Assembly: GCA_002102555.1 (NCBI GenBank) | Contig: MCFL01000086.1 | Location: 34,745 to 98,744 of the forward strand | Length of the DNA stretch: 64,000 nt | Source: Catenaria anguillulae PL171 | Taxonomy: Eukaryota; Blastocladiomycota; Blastocladiomycetes; Blastocladiales; Catenariaceae | Direction of reading: 5' to 3' | In this document: positions 34,820-46,206 of the stretch, piece by piece | How positions within the stretch are numbered: the first letter of the stretch is position 1 | Layout: each line of letters begins with the position of its first letter | Made by a program: the position numbers and the translations under genes | The notes under the pieces: model-generated | Seen by the model: the letters and a program-made list of their open reading frames with translations, nothing else | Databases searched by the model: none | Told to the model about the DNA's origin: nothing

Positions 34820-36006
34820 CACATGCATTGGCTGAGCCTGGCGATTTGCCACTGAATCGGGAATCCAAGCGAATCCCGAGTGCCAAGTATTCCCACGCCG
34901 TCGTTCATTTCGCTGTCGACCAGCACGACCAATTTCTCTCCGAATACATTTTTCCAAGCATCTTGGTTGTTCGCCGAGAAGAAACCTCGTCAAGTCGGCG
35001 TCTATGCCCGCTCAAGTCTGCCCCTCCCATTTCTCTTACGACACCGTTGTCAAGCGAGGAATCGTTGAGCGAGACTCCTCCATCGATTGGATCAGGTGCG
35101 GACAAGCATCCAGTATCGCGCGAATCGCTCTTTCTCACATGGATATGCTAGCATCACTCGGAACTCGCATGCAGATCGATCATGATCCCAAGAACATCAT
35201 GCGTGCAAAATCAACACATGCGGCGGTTGGTGACTGTGCGGTTGTGCGCAGTCCTTCCATTGCCACACCGACGCACCACCTGCAAAGCGATTATCGACCC
35301 GATTCTCTTGGATTCGGCACGCAGCCCGTGGATCCCGCTAGTACCAAGGCCAAGGTCGAAAATGCGAGGAGGTTTCCACCGCTGGCCCAGTTGCTCGAGT
35401 ACGCGACTTCACTGAACTTGCCGCTGACGGAGGTCCCACAATTTTGGCGACTACCTCGCGCTTGCCACGTTTAGCGGCAAATGGGGGTTTCTCAGCAAGG
35501 CAACGCTCCAGTCATCCAGCGTCGAAACGAAATTGCACTGCGCACATCCCCAGGTCTGGTTCGCCTCGCTCGCCCTCTTCCTTTGGGCTGCTTGTCGCTG
35601 TTGTGGTAGCTGGCCTCAGTTTGGCCATTTTCGGCGGCTGGGGCGACCTGGCCGAAGTCGTTGCAACCATCTTGTACTCGTTTTCATTCCGCCCGGTCCC
35701 GCCAGCAATCGCATCTCGCAGGCAAGTACACCAAGCACAGTCTGGAGCGGCGGAAAGTCCATCGCCCTGTCACAGATTGCATTGAATCAGCATGCCGAAT
35801 TTGCCCTTGTCCGACATCAAGGCGGTCGAGCTCAGAGCAACCCGTTGGAGATTCGCATTGTGCCGCGCACGTGGGGCGTGCATGCAGGCGACAACATTTC
35901 GCCAACCAGCACCAGCAAGGACATTGTCTTGCATGTGACGCAAACGTTTTCGGATCTCATGGCTGTTGCCAAGCGGACGCCAGCAGGTGAGAATACGCAA
36001 GCATGA
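34820..36006 (+). pseudogene. Decayed copy of the membrane protein encoded at 43.0-45.2 kb
   Basis: Pieces in all three frames align with the minus-strand protein at 43021-45155. Matches include FSGKWGFLSKATLQSSS against FSGRWGFISALTLQSST, VWFASLAL against AWFASLVL, GGWGDLAEVVATILYSFSF against GGWGDLAEIVATILYSFAF, and SIALSQIALNQHAEFALV against SIALENIALNQHAQFALV. The C-terminal third (35,450-36,006) is clear; the part before 35,380 is much weaker. Unlike the broken genes elsewhere, this copy has many frame changes, stops and an apparently missing N-terminal membrane region. It is a genuine pseudogene, on the opposite strand to its relative about 8 kb away. Confidence 0.75.
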
Positions 36007-36442
36007 ATCATCGAGATACATTGCGATATTTCAAAGGACTCCTCGCATTTGTCTTTGCTGTTGACGGTTCCCATTTTTGCTTGTCCTTTCAACAACGTCG
36101 TGTTGAATCACTTTTGCATGAATGAGTGTCCTTTGGTCCCAAGATAACTGTGCGTTATTGACAGTCTCTTCTTTCATGCATCCATCATCCATGCAGCCAT
36201 GCTATCATAAGGCAATAAATATCGGTTCCCATATCGCTGCATTTGTTTCACGTTCCCCGATCGTGATCAAGTGAGTGGATCGGCGGGCCAGTCGGGGCAT
36301 TGAAGAACGCTCAAATGAAGTCATCTCGTTCGACAAGTCTGTATTTATTGATTTACACATTGATCCAATGGATGCAAATTGACATGCCAAATACCACCCT
36401 CGGCACTCTCTGAACCATTCCGACGTCAATCAGCCAACGACC
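36007..36442. other. Intergenic, TRM7 upstream region
   Basis: A TATAAT-free AT-rich stretch (about 36,195-36,240) and the TRM7 leader. No gene seen. Confidence 0.4.
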
Positions 36443-37608
36443 ATGGGCCGCACATCCAAGGACAAGCGAGGTCCGTTTCCAACTCGCACTCCCCTCCCTC
36501 ACCCCTTGGACTCAGCATCTCATCGTTGCATCTCCACCAACCACCGCAGACATCTTCTACCGCCTGGCCAAAGAACAAGGCTGGCGTGCCCGGTCTGCCT
36601 TCAAACTCCTGCAAGTCGACGAAGAATTCCACATTCTCGACGGCGTTCAACGTGCCGTTGACTTGTGTGCGGCTCCTGGATCTTGGTCCCAAGTGCTGTC
36701 TCGGCGGCTGGTGGAAAACTGTCCCGACGGCCAGACCAAGCCCAAGATTGTGGCGGTGGATTTGCAGGCCATGGCGCCGCTCGCGGGCGTGGTGCAGTTG
36801 CAGGGCGATATCACAAAGGAGGCAACGGCAAATGAGATTATTGGCGAGTTTGAGGGCGAGAAGGCGGATTTGGTGGTTTGTGATGGTGCTCCCGATGGTA
36901 CATACCCCTATTCTGTGGATTCCATGTGCTCCTTTGGGTTTGGTAAGTCTTGACATGCGCATTCCATAGTAACTGGCCAGCATGACGCTGACGAGTTTGC
37001 ACAAGCACAGTTGCTCCTGGCCGTCCGTTTTTTTCTTTTTTTTTTTTTTTTTTTTTCCTTTGTCTGTCTTGAGTGGCATGCTTTACTGGATTTCCATGTT
37101 GGCCTGACTCTCGTTTTTGTATTCTTGCACCATGTACTGTCAACAGGCACTCAATATCACCACGCACGTGCTGCGACCGGGCGGCAACTTTGTGGCCAAA
37201 ATCTTTCGCGGCAAAGACATTACGCTGCTCTACTCGCAACTGCGCATCTTCTTTACGTCGGTAACATGCGCCAAACCCCGTTCATCGCGCAACTCGTCCA
37301 TCGAGGCGTTTATTGTTTGCCAAAACTACACCCCACCCGAGGGCTATGTGCCCAGTATGGCCAACCCGCTGCTTGATCTCGACTATGATGCCTTGGGCGT
37401 GAATGCGCTGACGGGCCCTGCGCGGTTCATTGTGCCGTTTGTTGCGTGTGGGGATTTGAGCGGGTGGGATGCCGACCAGACGTATGCGTTGGATTTGGAC
37501 ACGTATCAGCGGCTGGATCCGGTGCAGCCGCCAACCATGCCGCCGTACAAGAGTGCCGTGGAGCGCAAGCGTGGTGGGAATACGGGTGAGGCGAGGGAGA
37601 GGTTGTAG
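36443..37608 (+). CDS. TRM7: TRM7/FTSJ1 tRNA 2'-O-ribose methyltransferase
   Basis: Methylates the ribose of anticodon-loop nucleotides 32 and 34 using S-adenosylmethionine. Exons 36443-36470, 36550-36897, 36970-37022 and 37147-37608, all in frame. Motifs: MGRTSKDKR joined to [20 protein letters not shown] (family start with the catalytic Lys region), [14 protein letters not shown] (SAM-binding motif), [30 protein letters not shown] joined to [10 protein letters not shown], and [13 protein letters not shown] with the third Lys, then [16 protein letters not shown]. The K-D-K-E pattern is complete. Introns split GAPD/VTG and the AQLLLA/ALN helix. The third intron contains a long T tract at 37028-37056. 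No frame break. Tail-to-tail with the TPR gene, 82 bp apart. Confidence 0.95.
37028..37056. repeat. Poly-T tract in TRM7 intron 3
   Basis: About 28 nearly uninterrupted T (one C) just after the donor site, far from the acceptor, so it is longer than a normal polypyrimidine tract and oddly placed. Confidence 0.8.
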
Positions 37609-37690
37609 AAGGCAAACAACACGATTACATGATATGTATGACGAACATAGGTATAGTATTTCATTCAAGGATGATGTGTTAATAGTGATA

Positions 37691-38308
37691 TCAGAACAAG
37701 GATCCACGCTCAAACATGCCAGCCATATCCCGCTTCTGCTTCTCGACCTGCTCGCGCTCCTTTTGCTTGCACGCATGCAACTCCTTGATGATGTTTGCAT
37801 CGTTGGGCGCCAACTCGAGTGCTCGGCGCAGTTGCTTGACTGCCTGATCGGTGCGGTTCATGCGGGCAAGTGCCAGGCCTTTGCGATACAGTGACTTGAC
37901 GTGATCTTGGTCGAGCGAAAGCGCCTTTGTGCAGCAGTCAAGGACGCGGTCCCAGCGAGCGTTTTTGGTGTGGCAGGCGGCCAGGTTGGAGTAGACGGCA
38001 ATCAGGTTGGCTTTGGCTTCGGCCAGGACGGGTTTTGGGATGGCGGATTGCGCAGAGGCGGCGGCCATGTCGGCCATGTTTGGGGCGCCCGATCCCGATG
38101 CCGAGGTCTTTGGCTGGACCATGGTGAGGAGGTAGAGGACCGACTCGTGATAGTAGCGGATGGCCTGGTTGATTTCGGCGTTGCGGAAGGCGGCGTTGCC
38201 TAGGTCCTTCTTGTCGAGGGCGAGGCGCAGATGCTGCTCGTGCGGCGGGGTCTGGGTCTGGGTCTGGGATGGTTGTGTGGAAGCCATGGTGGTTGCGTCG
38301 TTTGTCAT
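37691..38308 (-). CDS. TPR-repeat protein (TTC9-like)
   Basis: A 205-residue intronless protein starting MTNDATTMAS. After a Gln/Thr tract it has three TPR-type helix pairs: LDKKDLGNAAFRNAEINQAI, then AEAKANLIAVYSNLAACHTK with WDRVLDCCTKAL, then VKSLYRKGLALARMNRTDQAV with LRRALELAPND. The end is charged (KQKEREQVEKQKRDMAGMFE). Single three-TPR proteins of this size resemble TTC9 and the TPR part of FKBP-type co-chaperones, without the isomerase domain. It may bind Hsp70/Hsp90 tails, but the clamp residues were not checked. The frame stays open upstream through the heptamer repeat to 38629, but the ATG at 38308 is the sensible start. Confidence 0.8.
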   Translation of the reverse strand: MTNDATTMASTQPSQTQTQTPPHEQHLRLALDKKDLGNAAFRNAEINQAIRYYHESVLYLLTMVQPKTSASGSGAPNMADMAAASAQSAIPKPVLAEAKANLIAVYSNLAACHTKNARWDRVLDCCTKALSLDQDHVKSLYRKGLALARMNRTDQAVKQLRRALELAPNDANIIKELHACKQKEREQVEKQKRDMAGMFERGSLF

Positions 38309-38741
38309 TTGGGGAGCGAGTGTCGAGTGTCGAGTGTCGAGTGTCGAGTGTCGAGTGTCGAGTGTCGAGTGTCGAGTGTCGAGTGTCGAGTGAGCGTGAG
38401 ACGGGTCAATGTACACATGTATAAGTATACTATATATGTATATGCCTGTGACGTGACGACGAAACATGCAGAAGCCCATGGAAGGCAAGGATCGGCGGCG
38501 GCACCTCCATCGAGCAATCGATCTGCAATCGATCAAAGCAAATATCCAACCATTATGAACAATTAATGAATACGTTGATGTACATGTTGAATTGTACAAT
38601 TCAAGCTCAAGTCGAGCCAATCCGCCCACGCCCTCACTGGCACAAACTCACTGCCTGCAATCCACTCCACTCCAATCCAATCTTCAGGCGGCGTTGCTTC
38701 TAGATCTTGACTCGACCTTCCCTTGCCTCTTGTCTGACATC
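38309..38741. other. Bidirectional promoter between TPR and Nab2-like genes
   Basis: A 433-bp head-to-head spacer. It contains the 7-bp tandem repeat next to the TPR start and an AT-rich segment (TATAAGTATACTATATATGT-like, about 38,419-38,440) that could serve as core promoter. Confidence 0.5.
38321..38390. repeat. Tandem array of ten TGTCGAG heptamers
   Basis: Ten perfect copies of a 7-bp unit, with part units at the edges, ending 13 bp before the TPR start codon on the opposite strand. It therefore falls in that gene's 5' leader or core promoter. Confidence 0.95.
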
Positions 38742-41700
38742 ATGTCCGCTCAGGCTGCCCAGCTCAAGGTCGACCAGCTCAAGCGGTCCGTGCTGTGGGG
38801 CGTCAAGGACAAAGGCTGCCCGCGCCCCGAGCCAAAGGCCCTCGACAAGCTGCTGCGCCTCGTCGCCGACCCGCTCGTCTCGGCCCACCAGCTCATGTCC
38901 CAAGTCCCTGACCTCTTCCCTTCGGACTCGCCCCACGCACGCGACCGCGACTTTTTCGAGTGGATTGTCCGCGAGGCAAAGGCCAGGGACGTCCGGCCCG
39001 CCGATTCGGCGTCTTCCAGCAAGAAGGATAAGGATGCAGCAAAGACCAGAGACCGGTCGGATCGCTCTTCAACCAGAGATAGGAACAAGACCTCGGGCAG
39101 CAGTTCCAAACGCCGTCCATCTTCCCGGTCGCGCTCCCGCTCCCGCTCCCGCTCCCGCTCTCGCTCTCGCTCGCGGTCAAAGGACCGTCGCAGCCGCCGC
39201 GACCGCGACCGCGACCGTTCCGACAGAGACCGCGACCGTCGCGGCCATGACCGCTCGGACCGCTCGGACCGTGATCGGCGCCACAAGGACGACGACGAAA
39301 AGAAAACGCTCAAGGCTTCTGCCGCCAGTGTGCCGACACTGCCAATGGAGGAGCCCATTGTCATCACTCTGGAATCGTACGGCCCACTTTTTCTTTTTTT
39401 TTTTTTTTCATTCCATCGCCATCGTCATCGCCATCGCCATCGCCATTGACTCTGACTACCGGTCTGACCATCACATCACATCAACCCAGAAACCGCGAGC
39501 AACGCCGCAACCAAAACCGCCTCCGCCCTGATCGTGATCCCGAATCAGATGACCGATCCCCGTCCCGTTCCCGCTCCCGCTCACGCTCACGGTCGGTCTC
39601 GCGATCCCTCTCGCGCTCGCCTTCTCCCACACCACCCCTGACCGATTCCGCATCTTCTCGCTCTCACTCTCACCCTCCGTCTCGTCGCGCTTCCAACTCG
39701 ACAACCGAACTAACCATGGCTCCGCCAAGTACCAAAACAACCACCACACGGTCGCGGTCGCGCGACCCGTCCCTTGCTCGGTCATCCACCACCACGGCGT
39801 CCCGTCGCCATCATCACTCGGACACGTTGGACCATAAATCATCGAGCAGCCGACGCCGCCACGACTCGCGTTCGCGTCCGCGCTCCCGGTCCCGGTCCCG
39901 CTCACGCTCGAGACGCCATCGCCGCGACCGCCGGTCCCGCTCGCGATCGCGGTCACGGTCGCGCTCATCCGACTCTGACCGCAGCCGCAGCCACAGCCGT
40001 AGCCGTAGCCGCAGGCACCGGCGGCGCCGCAGCTCGTCCAGGGACAGGTACTCGTCGTCGACCAAGCGCACCAGCAGGCACAGGCACCGGTCGTCGCGGT
40101 CGTCGTCCGTGTCTTCCTCGGCAAGTTCACGCTCGTCGCCATCGCCCTCGCGGGCATCGTCGTCTACATCGGCTGCAGCCGCAGCCGCACATGCTTCCAG
40201 GACTCAGGCACCGCGGCCGCCCATGGGCGCACCCAACGCCATGGGCTCGGGCGGGCCTGGTGCAGGGCGTGGCGGCGGATTCGGGCACCCGTCGCGCATG
40301 GGCATGCACCCCAATGCCACGGGGCCAGGTGCATTCCACAATCAATTTGGCCCTGGATTTCGTGGTGGACGCGGCGGCACGCTGCCCTTCCGAGGCGGCG
40401 GATTCATGGGCCGCCCTGGCATGCCCCGTCCGCCATTCCAACAGCAGGCGCAGGCCAACACGCAAGCCGCGGCCGCCGCTGGCCGCGACGACGCGTCGCC
40501 CGGCCGCCCCGGTGGGTCACGTCCAGACACACCCGCCGCGCCCGCGCCCGCGCCGCTCATCACGGACCCGCAACCGATCCCGACCTACTACCAAATTTAC
40601 GGGGCGCACCTTCCGCCCGTGCACCAGCCCACGTCGTCGACGCCCATTCGTGGCGACGCCGCCATCGAGTACCTGACTCGACAACCTGCCTACGACCCGT
40701 TCAACGACTACTCAACCATCCACTTGCTCGACAAGTTTACTGGCGGCGCGCCGGGCGCTTTACAGCCCAACATTGGTGCAAAGGGCCGTGCGGCCGTTGC
40801 GGGCGCGGGCCAAGCCTTTGAGACGTGTGTGATCTTGTGCACGCCGTTGGGTGAGGGCGAGGCGGCGGTCGCTGCGGCCATGGCGGCAGCCCAGCAGCAG
40901 CAGCAAGGTGCGGGCGGGGCCGTGGGCGCGGGTGCCGCAGGTGCACCGGGCCAGCCGCCGCCGCATCCCGGTATGAACCGGTGTCGCCATTGGCCCACGT
41001 GTCATTACACTTCGAATCATGGCAGCTGTCGGTACTGGCATCCGCAGGCACGTTGTTCAAGTCACTTGGACTCATTTCTTGGCCTGGCCATGTCCCGCTT
41101 TCTTTACTCACACACTTGGCACGTTTGTCTACATAGGTCATTTGCCAAGCCTTCCCCGACTGCCCTTACATGGACGAGCAATGTCCCGGAATTCACCCGC
41201 GCTACTTTGCCGCCGCGCAGGACCCGAGGAGCAACTTGTACGGGTGCGGGCTGGATTTCGATTCGGCATTGGCCGAGATTAACAAGCGCATGGCGGCCAA
41301 GCAGCAGCAAGGTGGTGGGCACTTTGCGCAACAGCAGCAGCAGCAGCATCAACCGCAGCACGGTGGCGCGGGTGGCGGATACCTTGGGTTTGGCGCCGCA
41401 GGCTCGTCGGGTGGCGGCGGCGGCGGAATGGGCGGCATGATGAGTGCCGCTGGCAATTATGCGCATTTGGCTCATGTTCCTGTACGCATTTAAGTCTTTT
41501 GATTTCCGATTGCCTTTCATTTTCTTGTTTAGATTATTCCCAAACTCTCCTCGGTCGTGTTTCTACTCTTTTTTCTTTCAAATTGTTTTCTTGATTTCTG
41601 ATACCCAAACCTGTTTGTGTGGGTGTGGTACGTGACGAAATAATCCGAATGTGCGCGGATGCGTCTGGGGCGCCCCCTTCTCTTTTGTACATGATATCCC

Positions 41701-42424
41701 TGTCGAGTGCGGATCCAGTCGCAGTCAAGTCTTGTGTGTTTGCATGTGCCCATGTGTGTGATCCCAAAATGTCCCCGATCCAATCCAATGCACAAGCTCT
41801 CGCATTTCATTTCATTTCATTTCATTTCATGCACATGTCCGACACATCTCTCCCCTCCTCCACCGCCGCCATCGAACGCGCACGAAGATCACTAAGGCAA
41901 ACCGCATCTAGCGACATTTGGTGGATAGGCTCTTTGCTCCGCTCATTTGCTTTTTTCTTTTTCTTTCCCGCGACCTTTCTCTTGCTCTCCATGCCTCCCG
42001 CAGCGGCACCCCGTCCTTTCCTCTCTCACTTGACTTTGGTCCCATGTCCTGACTTACCATTCATTCATTTACTCACTCCAAAACTCGTGTCTTCCGCCTC
42101 CTCACTTGACAGTGCAAATACGGCACAAACTGCACTCGCAAAGTGTGTCACTTTGCCCATCCCAACATGGCCGACCGATTCGCGCAACTTGCTACCGACA
42201 CGCCACCAGGCACGGGCCAGCAACAACAAGTCGAGCAAGTGCACGTTGGACCTGGGTGGGGAAAGGCCACGGGCGAGGACGTGATCATGTTTGATGCGCC
42301 GGGCGGCGCTCTGCAAGCGCAAGATGGAGGAGCCGCGGCGGGAGCGGGAGCCGCGGCGGCGGGAGGAGGAGCAGGTACAGAGGTGCAGGATGAGATGAAT
42401 GTGTACAATGACGATTTCTTTTGA
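38742..42424 (+). CDS. Nab2/ZC3H14-like nuclear poly(A)-RNA-binding protein with RS domain
   Basis: Binds poly(A) RNA in the nucleus and controls tail length and export. Exon 1 (38742-39376) encodes a PWI-like N-terminal domain (MSAQAAQLKVDQLKRSVLWG ... FFEWIVREAK), as in Nab2, then strong RS/RD repeats. Exon 2 (39490-41047) has more RS repeats, a Gly/Arg/Met-rich region and the first C3H finger (CRHWPTCHYTSNHGSCRYWH). Exon 3 (41137-41481) gives CQAFPDCPYMDEQCPGIH. A 21-nt microexon (41533-41553, IIPKLSS) and a last exon from 42113 give CKYGTNCTRKVCHFAH and an acidic end. The Cx5Cx(4-6)Cx3H spacing is Nab2-type. The intron after exon 2 starts with GC (41048-41136). The last intron is 559 nt. 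All joins keep frame. Confidence 0.8.
41803..41830. repeat. (TTTCA)n pentamer repeat inside an intron
   Basis: About five and a half perfect copies of TTTCA in the long last intron of the Nab2-like gene. Confidence 0.85.
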
Positions 42425-43020
42425 GGTGCAGTAGCTCAGGTGCATGAGCGAGGTACCCAAGCGCAGGTTTTTGTGTTTGATTGTTTGATTGTTTGGTTTT
42501 GCATTGTCAAGGTGGGTTGATGTGTTGACTGTGGTCATATAGCACGTAGGATCATGTTGTGTATCGCTTTCACGTTGGAGGCCGGCTTTTGCACAAGCCC
42601 TTGGAGCGGAAGAACAAGCGCAAGGAGAGCGACGAGAAGAGTAGCGCTTCATTGACAAAAGGGAGAGTCGAACATGGGCATGAACAAAGCAACATGGAGA
42701 CAGCACGCGGACACGGGAGATGATGATATGGTGTGAAGAGAAAGGCAGATGGGCCAAGACGTGGGCGAGAAATTGGGCAAGGAAAGATGTGGGAAAAAGG
42801 AGGTATGCCGGATGGGAATGGGAGCAAGACCAACAGGTACCTACCTCGCGATGGCACGCACGAGCAGTAGCATGCGTGACGAATTGGTTGGCGGCAAAGA
42901 TGAAAAAACAACCGGCGCAGACACGGCTTGCAAAGTGGGTGAAGGATAGCAAATGGAGAGTACAATATGCTAGGTGCAAGCAAGGCGAATACGCCATTAA
43001 TCGACGATACAACACCGTTG
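42425..43020. other. 3' intergenic region
   Basis: Convergent spacer between the Nab2-like gene (+) and the membrane protein gene (-). No gene seen. Confidence 0.45.
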
Positions 43021-45155
43021 CTAAACTTGAGCGTTTCCGTGATTCGCGGCTTGCCTCGCCCTGGCAACCGACAATAGGCGCGAAAACGAATGTGCAACTT
43101 CCACGACGGTTTCTTTACTTGTGTCCGTGGGCGAGATGTCGTCGTCCTTGCACACGCGCCACTTGTTTGGGACAATGGATATCTCTAGCGGACCTTCAAT
43201 TATCTCTTGACCGACATGGTAGCCATCCTGACGGCAACCTTGGCGCTGGACGAGGGCAAACTGGGCGTGCTGGTTCAAGGCAATGTTTTCCAGTGCAATC
43301 GACGGCAGCGCGCTGTATGTCTGCAGCGGTTCTTGTTGCTCTTCATGGAATCTCTGCGCAATGGCCGGTGGAACTCGGCGAAATGCAAACGAGTACAAAA
43401 TGGTTGCGACAATTTCGGCAAGGTCGCCCCATCCACCAGTGTAAACAAGAATGAGGCCAGCGGCCAAGACAATGAGCAAAAGCCACCAGGGGACGAGGAC
43501 GAGTGAGGCAAACCAGGCTTGAGGACCGTACTCATCGACTGGGGTTTGAATCGTGGACGATTGAAGCGTCAAGGCGCTTATGAATCCCCATCTGCCACTA
43601 AACATGGCGAGCGGGAGTGTCGGGCGGGTTCTCGATTGCATGCATGTGACAGTCAAGGAGCGTTCCAACAAGTACGAGTAGCGAGCTGAAATGTAATGAC
43701 GAAAGTCGCTAATATCGGTGTTTGCTGTGATGTTGTCGTATCGGCGAACCAAAGTGCGGCAGATTTGAGTCGACTTTGGCAGATCCCGAATAGCGATGGT
43801 CACATTCCTCAAAATCGGATCCTTGAACATGATGTCGCACAGTTGCGTTGTGGGAAATAAAGCATTGAGACGAAGAGTGCTGCGCGGAGGTGTATGGTCC
43901 AAGCGTTTGCGAAGCATGTCTGTTGTTCCGACTTGCCCGTCTCGACCCAAACAAATCGCAGAAACGGCATTTTCCGAAGCAATGGAGAATGAAGTTGTGA
44001 CACTTGCATCGGAGCTGTTGGAGCTGCGCACAAGTTGCTTCGGTGTCGAGACAGTTTTGAGGTCCATGGACGACGCCCCAAAGGAGAGCACCTCGACCTC
44101 GCTCGACTCGTTCTTGCTGAAAGTGAATGTTGCGGCGGTCACACCGCGTTGTCCTTGAGCGTAGATGTCGTCAAACCAAAGTCGCGCCCCACCGCCTTTT
44201 CCAAGCTGTGACAAGCGCTCCAACAACCACTTGCTCAGTCCAACCATGTCAAGGCCGCACTCCATGTCGTATGCGCCAAGCGTGTTGTTTGGCATTGAAA
44301 TCACGCCAAATTGCCGCCGCGACGGGTTGCCGGTTGCTGCTGTGCGCCCGTCTCGAGAAATGTAATACGAGGTGGAAATGGGAATCGTATAGCCATACGC
44401 GAGTTGTTTCGATTGCTGCTTGGGATCATCGAAAAAGAGCTCGGCGAAGTGGACACCTTCACCAAACAAAGGCAGCATGAGCAAGTGTGGCATCGCAAGT
44501 TGACGCCCTGTTGTGTTGTTGGCATTGATGCGGACAGCGGGAGCTGGTTGTGGACGGTTCAAGGGCGTTTCGTTGCAATTTTCGGCGTCGGTCAGGTGAC
44601 AGAAGCAACCTCTGCATCGCTGAGATAGCCAATGGATTCCGGCCATGTTCCGTTCAAGTCGATGTTCCTGGTGATGTCATGTAAAGCTTGGCTCAAATGG
44701 TCAATCGATATCATGGGACCGGTATCAGTGCTGCCAAGGCGTGGTTTCGTAAAAATATTGGGTGGTTCCGTAAACTCGGCGATCCGATCCGCATTCCGCG
44801 GTCCGGTTACAAATGCAACCTCGAATGCTTGGCTCCGCCTCAGCATGGACAGTGAGCTCGAAAGAAAAAGATCGATGCCCCGTGTCATGGCGAATGCAGT
44901 CAGGAAAATGAAGCAGGTGTTTCGCTTGGCGCGCATCGAGGGAGAATGGAGCTGGTGGTTTGCCTTCCAAGCGCGCAGCCCAGCAAGCACAGAGATTTGA
45001 ACGACGAGGTAAAGGCCGATACGGGCGTTTGAAGAAGAAGCGAAGAGCAAGATCGCTGAGAAACGCGACGAAAACCCAACGAGAAGAGTGCTGAATAGGT
45101 CGAACTCTACGTCACCGATCAGGATACCTTGCTTGTTGAAGTGGGAGAACGCCAT
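43021..45155 (-). CDS. Multi-pass membrane protein of unknown, lineage-specific family
   Basis: Starts MAFSHFNKQGILIGDVEFD (ATG at 45155). About 710 residues. The first 140 residues contain several hydrophobic segments (FSTLLVGFSSRFSAILLFASS, IGLYLVVQISVLAGL, FIFLTAFAM). A long hydrophilic, probably extracellular domain follows with Asn-Xaa-Ser/Thr sites (NKSESS-like, ANNTTG, RNVTIA) and scattered Cys. Near the end one strong segment (WWLLLIVLAAGLILVYTGGW) precedes GDLAEIVATILYSFAFRRVPP and a cytoplasmic tail ending NHGNAQV. One break near 44,600 (SVT to DAENCNET) is healed by one base. A decayed copy lies at 34.8-36.0 kb. I know no named family; a surface receptor or adhesin is only a guess from topology. 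Confidence 0.7.
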
Positions 45156-46206
45156 GGCTGTTGGGACAAAGTGAATTATGAATGATTTAGCATGTGGGCA
45201 ATGGCTTTTCAGTCCATCAAAAGACGTGGCCACTGTCGCATGCAGGCGAAAGAACATTTACAGTTCGGATGTGATACCTTGTCCATGAAACCGCTTGGGC
45301 TCGCTGCCACTGGGACTGCTAGGGTGAAAGCTGAGGAAATTAAAGGGAATGCTCGAAAGCGTCTAACGAGTGCATGGAATAGGTAAGTACATAATTGTCA
45401 AGCTGCAGTGAATGGAAGGGCTTGGGCTCGACGACACCTGGCAGCTGACACTGCCAGCCTGTGAGCGGGCATGTCGGGCTGCAGGATGCGCGACGAACGT
45501 GATGAGCACACGATACCCCAATCGCGACTTGCGAGCAAGGCAATGTTCAATCTAATGTGCGATCACATGCTTGAACGGGTAGCCAGAGAAACCGTCGTCG
45601 GGAACTTGGACCGCCGCGATTCCTCGTGAGCGAAGACGATACTACGCCACCAAGTCACAGTGCGACGCAGTTGCCTGAAGATTCATGTCCCCAGCTCACT
45701 CCTATTCTCATTTCATCAGCGAGATGAGCCAGGAGTTGGGGATTGCACGGCAGGTTGGTTGCTGGTTGCTGGCCATGGCGGCGGCGGCGGTCAAGGCACC
45801 AGGAACTTGTACGCAGCGCCATGGCGAGAAGTAAACGCTAAACTGTGGGGGTGGAGTTTCGGATTCATTCATCATCATTGGAGCAGTCGCAAGCAAACTC
45901 GCCAAAACGCCTACGCCAAAACGCCTCCGCCGCGAACACGGAAATTCCATATTCCGTTCAGGTTCCATCTGCCAACAAAAACAGCAACGCCAATCCCAAT
46001 CCGAGCACTCTTCACAGGTCATCCATGGAGACAGACTTGGGTCACTTTGCGCATTTCCTCGGCTGCTTTCACTGCTCCCGATTTCATTCTTCGTTGGCGG
46101 CTGCGGCGAGTCCAGCCTACTCCGACGCCGAGACTTCTGCTCCATCCATCGCCCATCGTCCATCCGTCACCAACCTCAAGGCGTTCCGTTTCTTCACCCA
46201 ACAACC
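45156..46206. other. Divergent intergenic region
   Basis: About 1 kb between the membrane protein (-) and the nucleotide-sugar transporter (+). No feature recognised. Confidence 0.45.

Noticed and set aside
38321-38390. Heptamer array as a CRISPR-like or telomeric repeat
   Set aside because: There are no spacers between units, and TGTCGAG is not a telomere repeat. It is a simple tandem array inside a gene-rich region.
37691-38629. TPR gene read as a 312-residue protein beginning upstream of the heptamer repeat
   Set aside because: The extra N-terminus would be a translated 7-bp repeat. The ATG at 38308 lies just inside it and gives a normal TPR protein.
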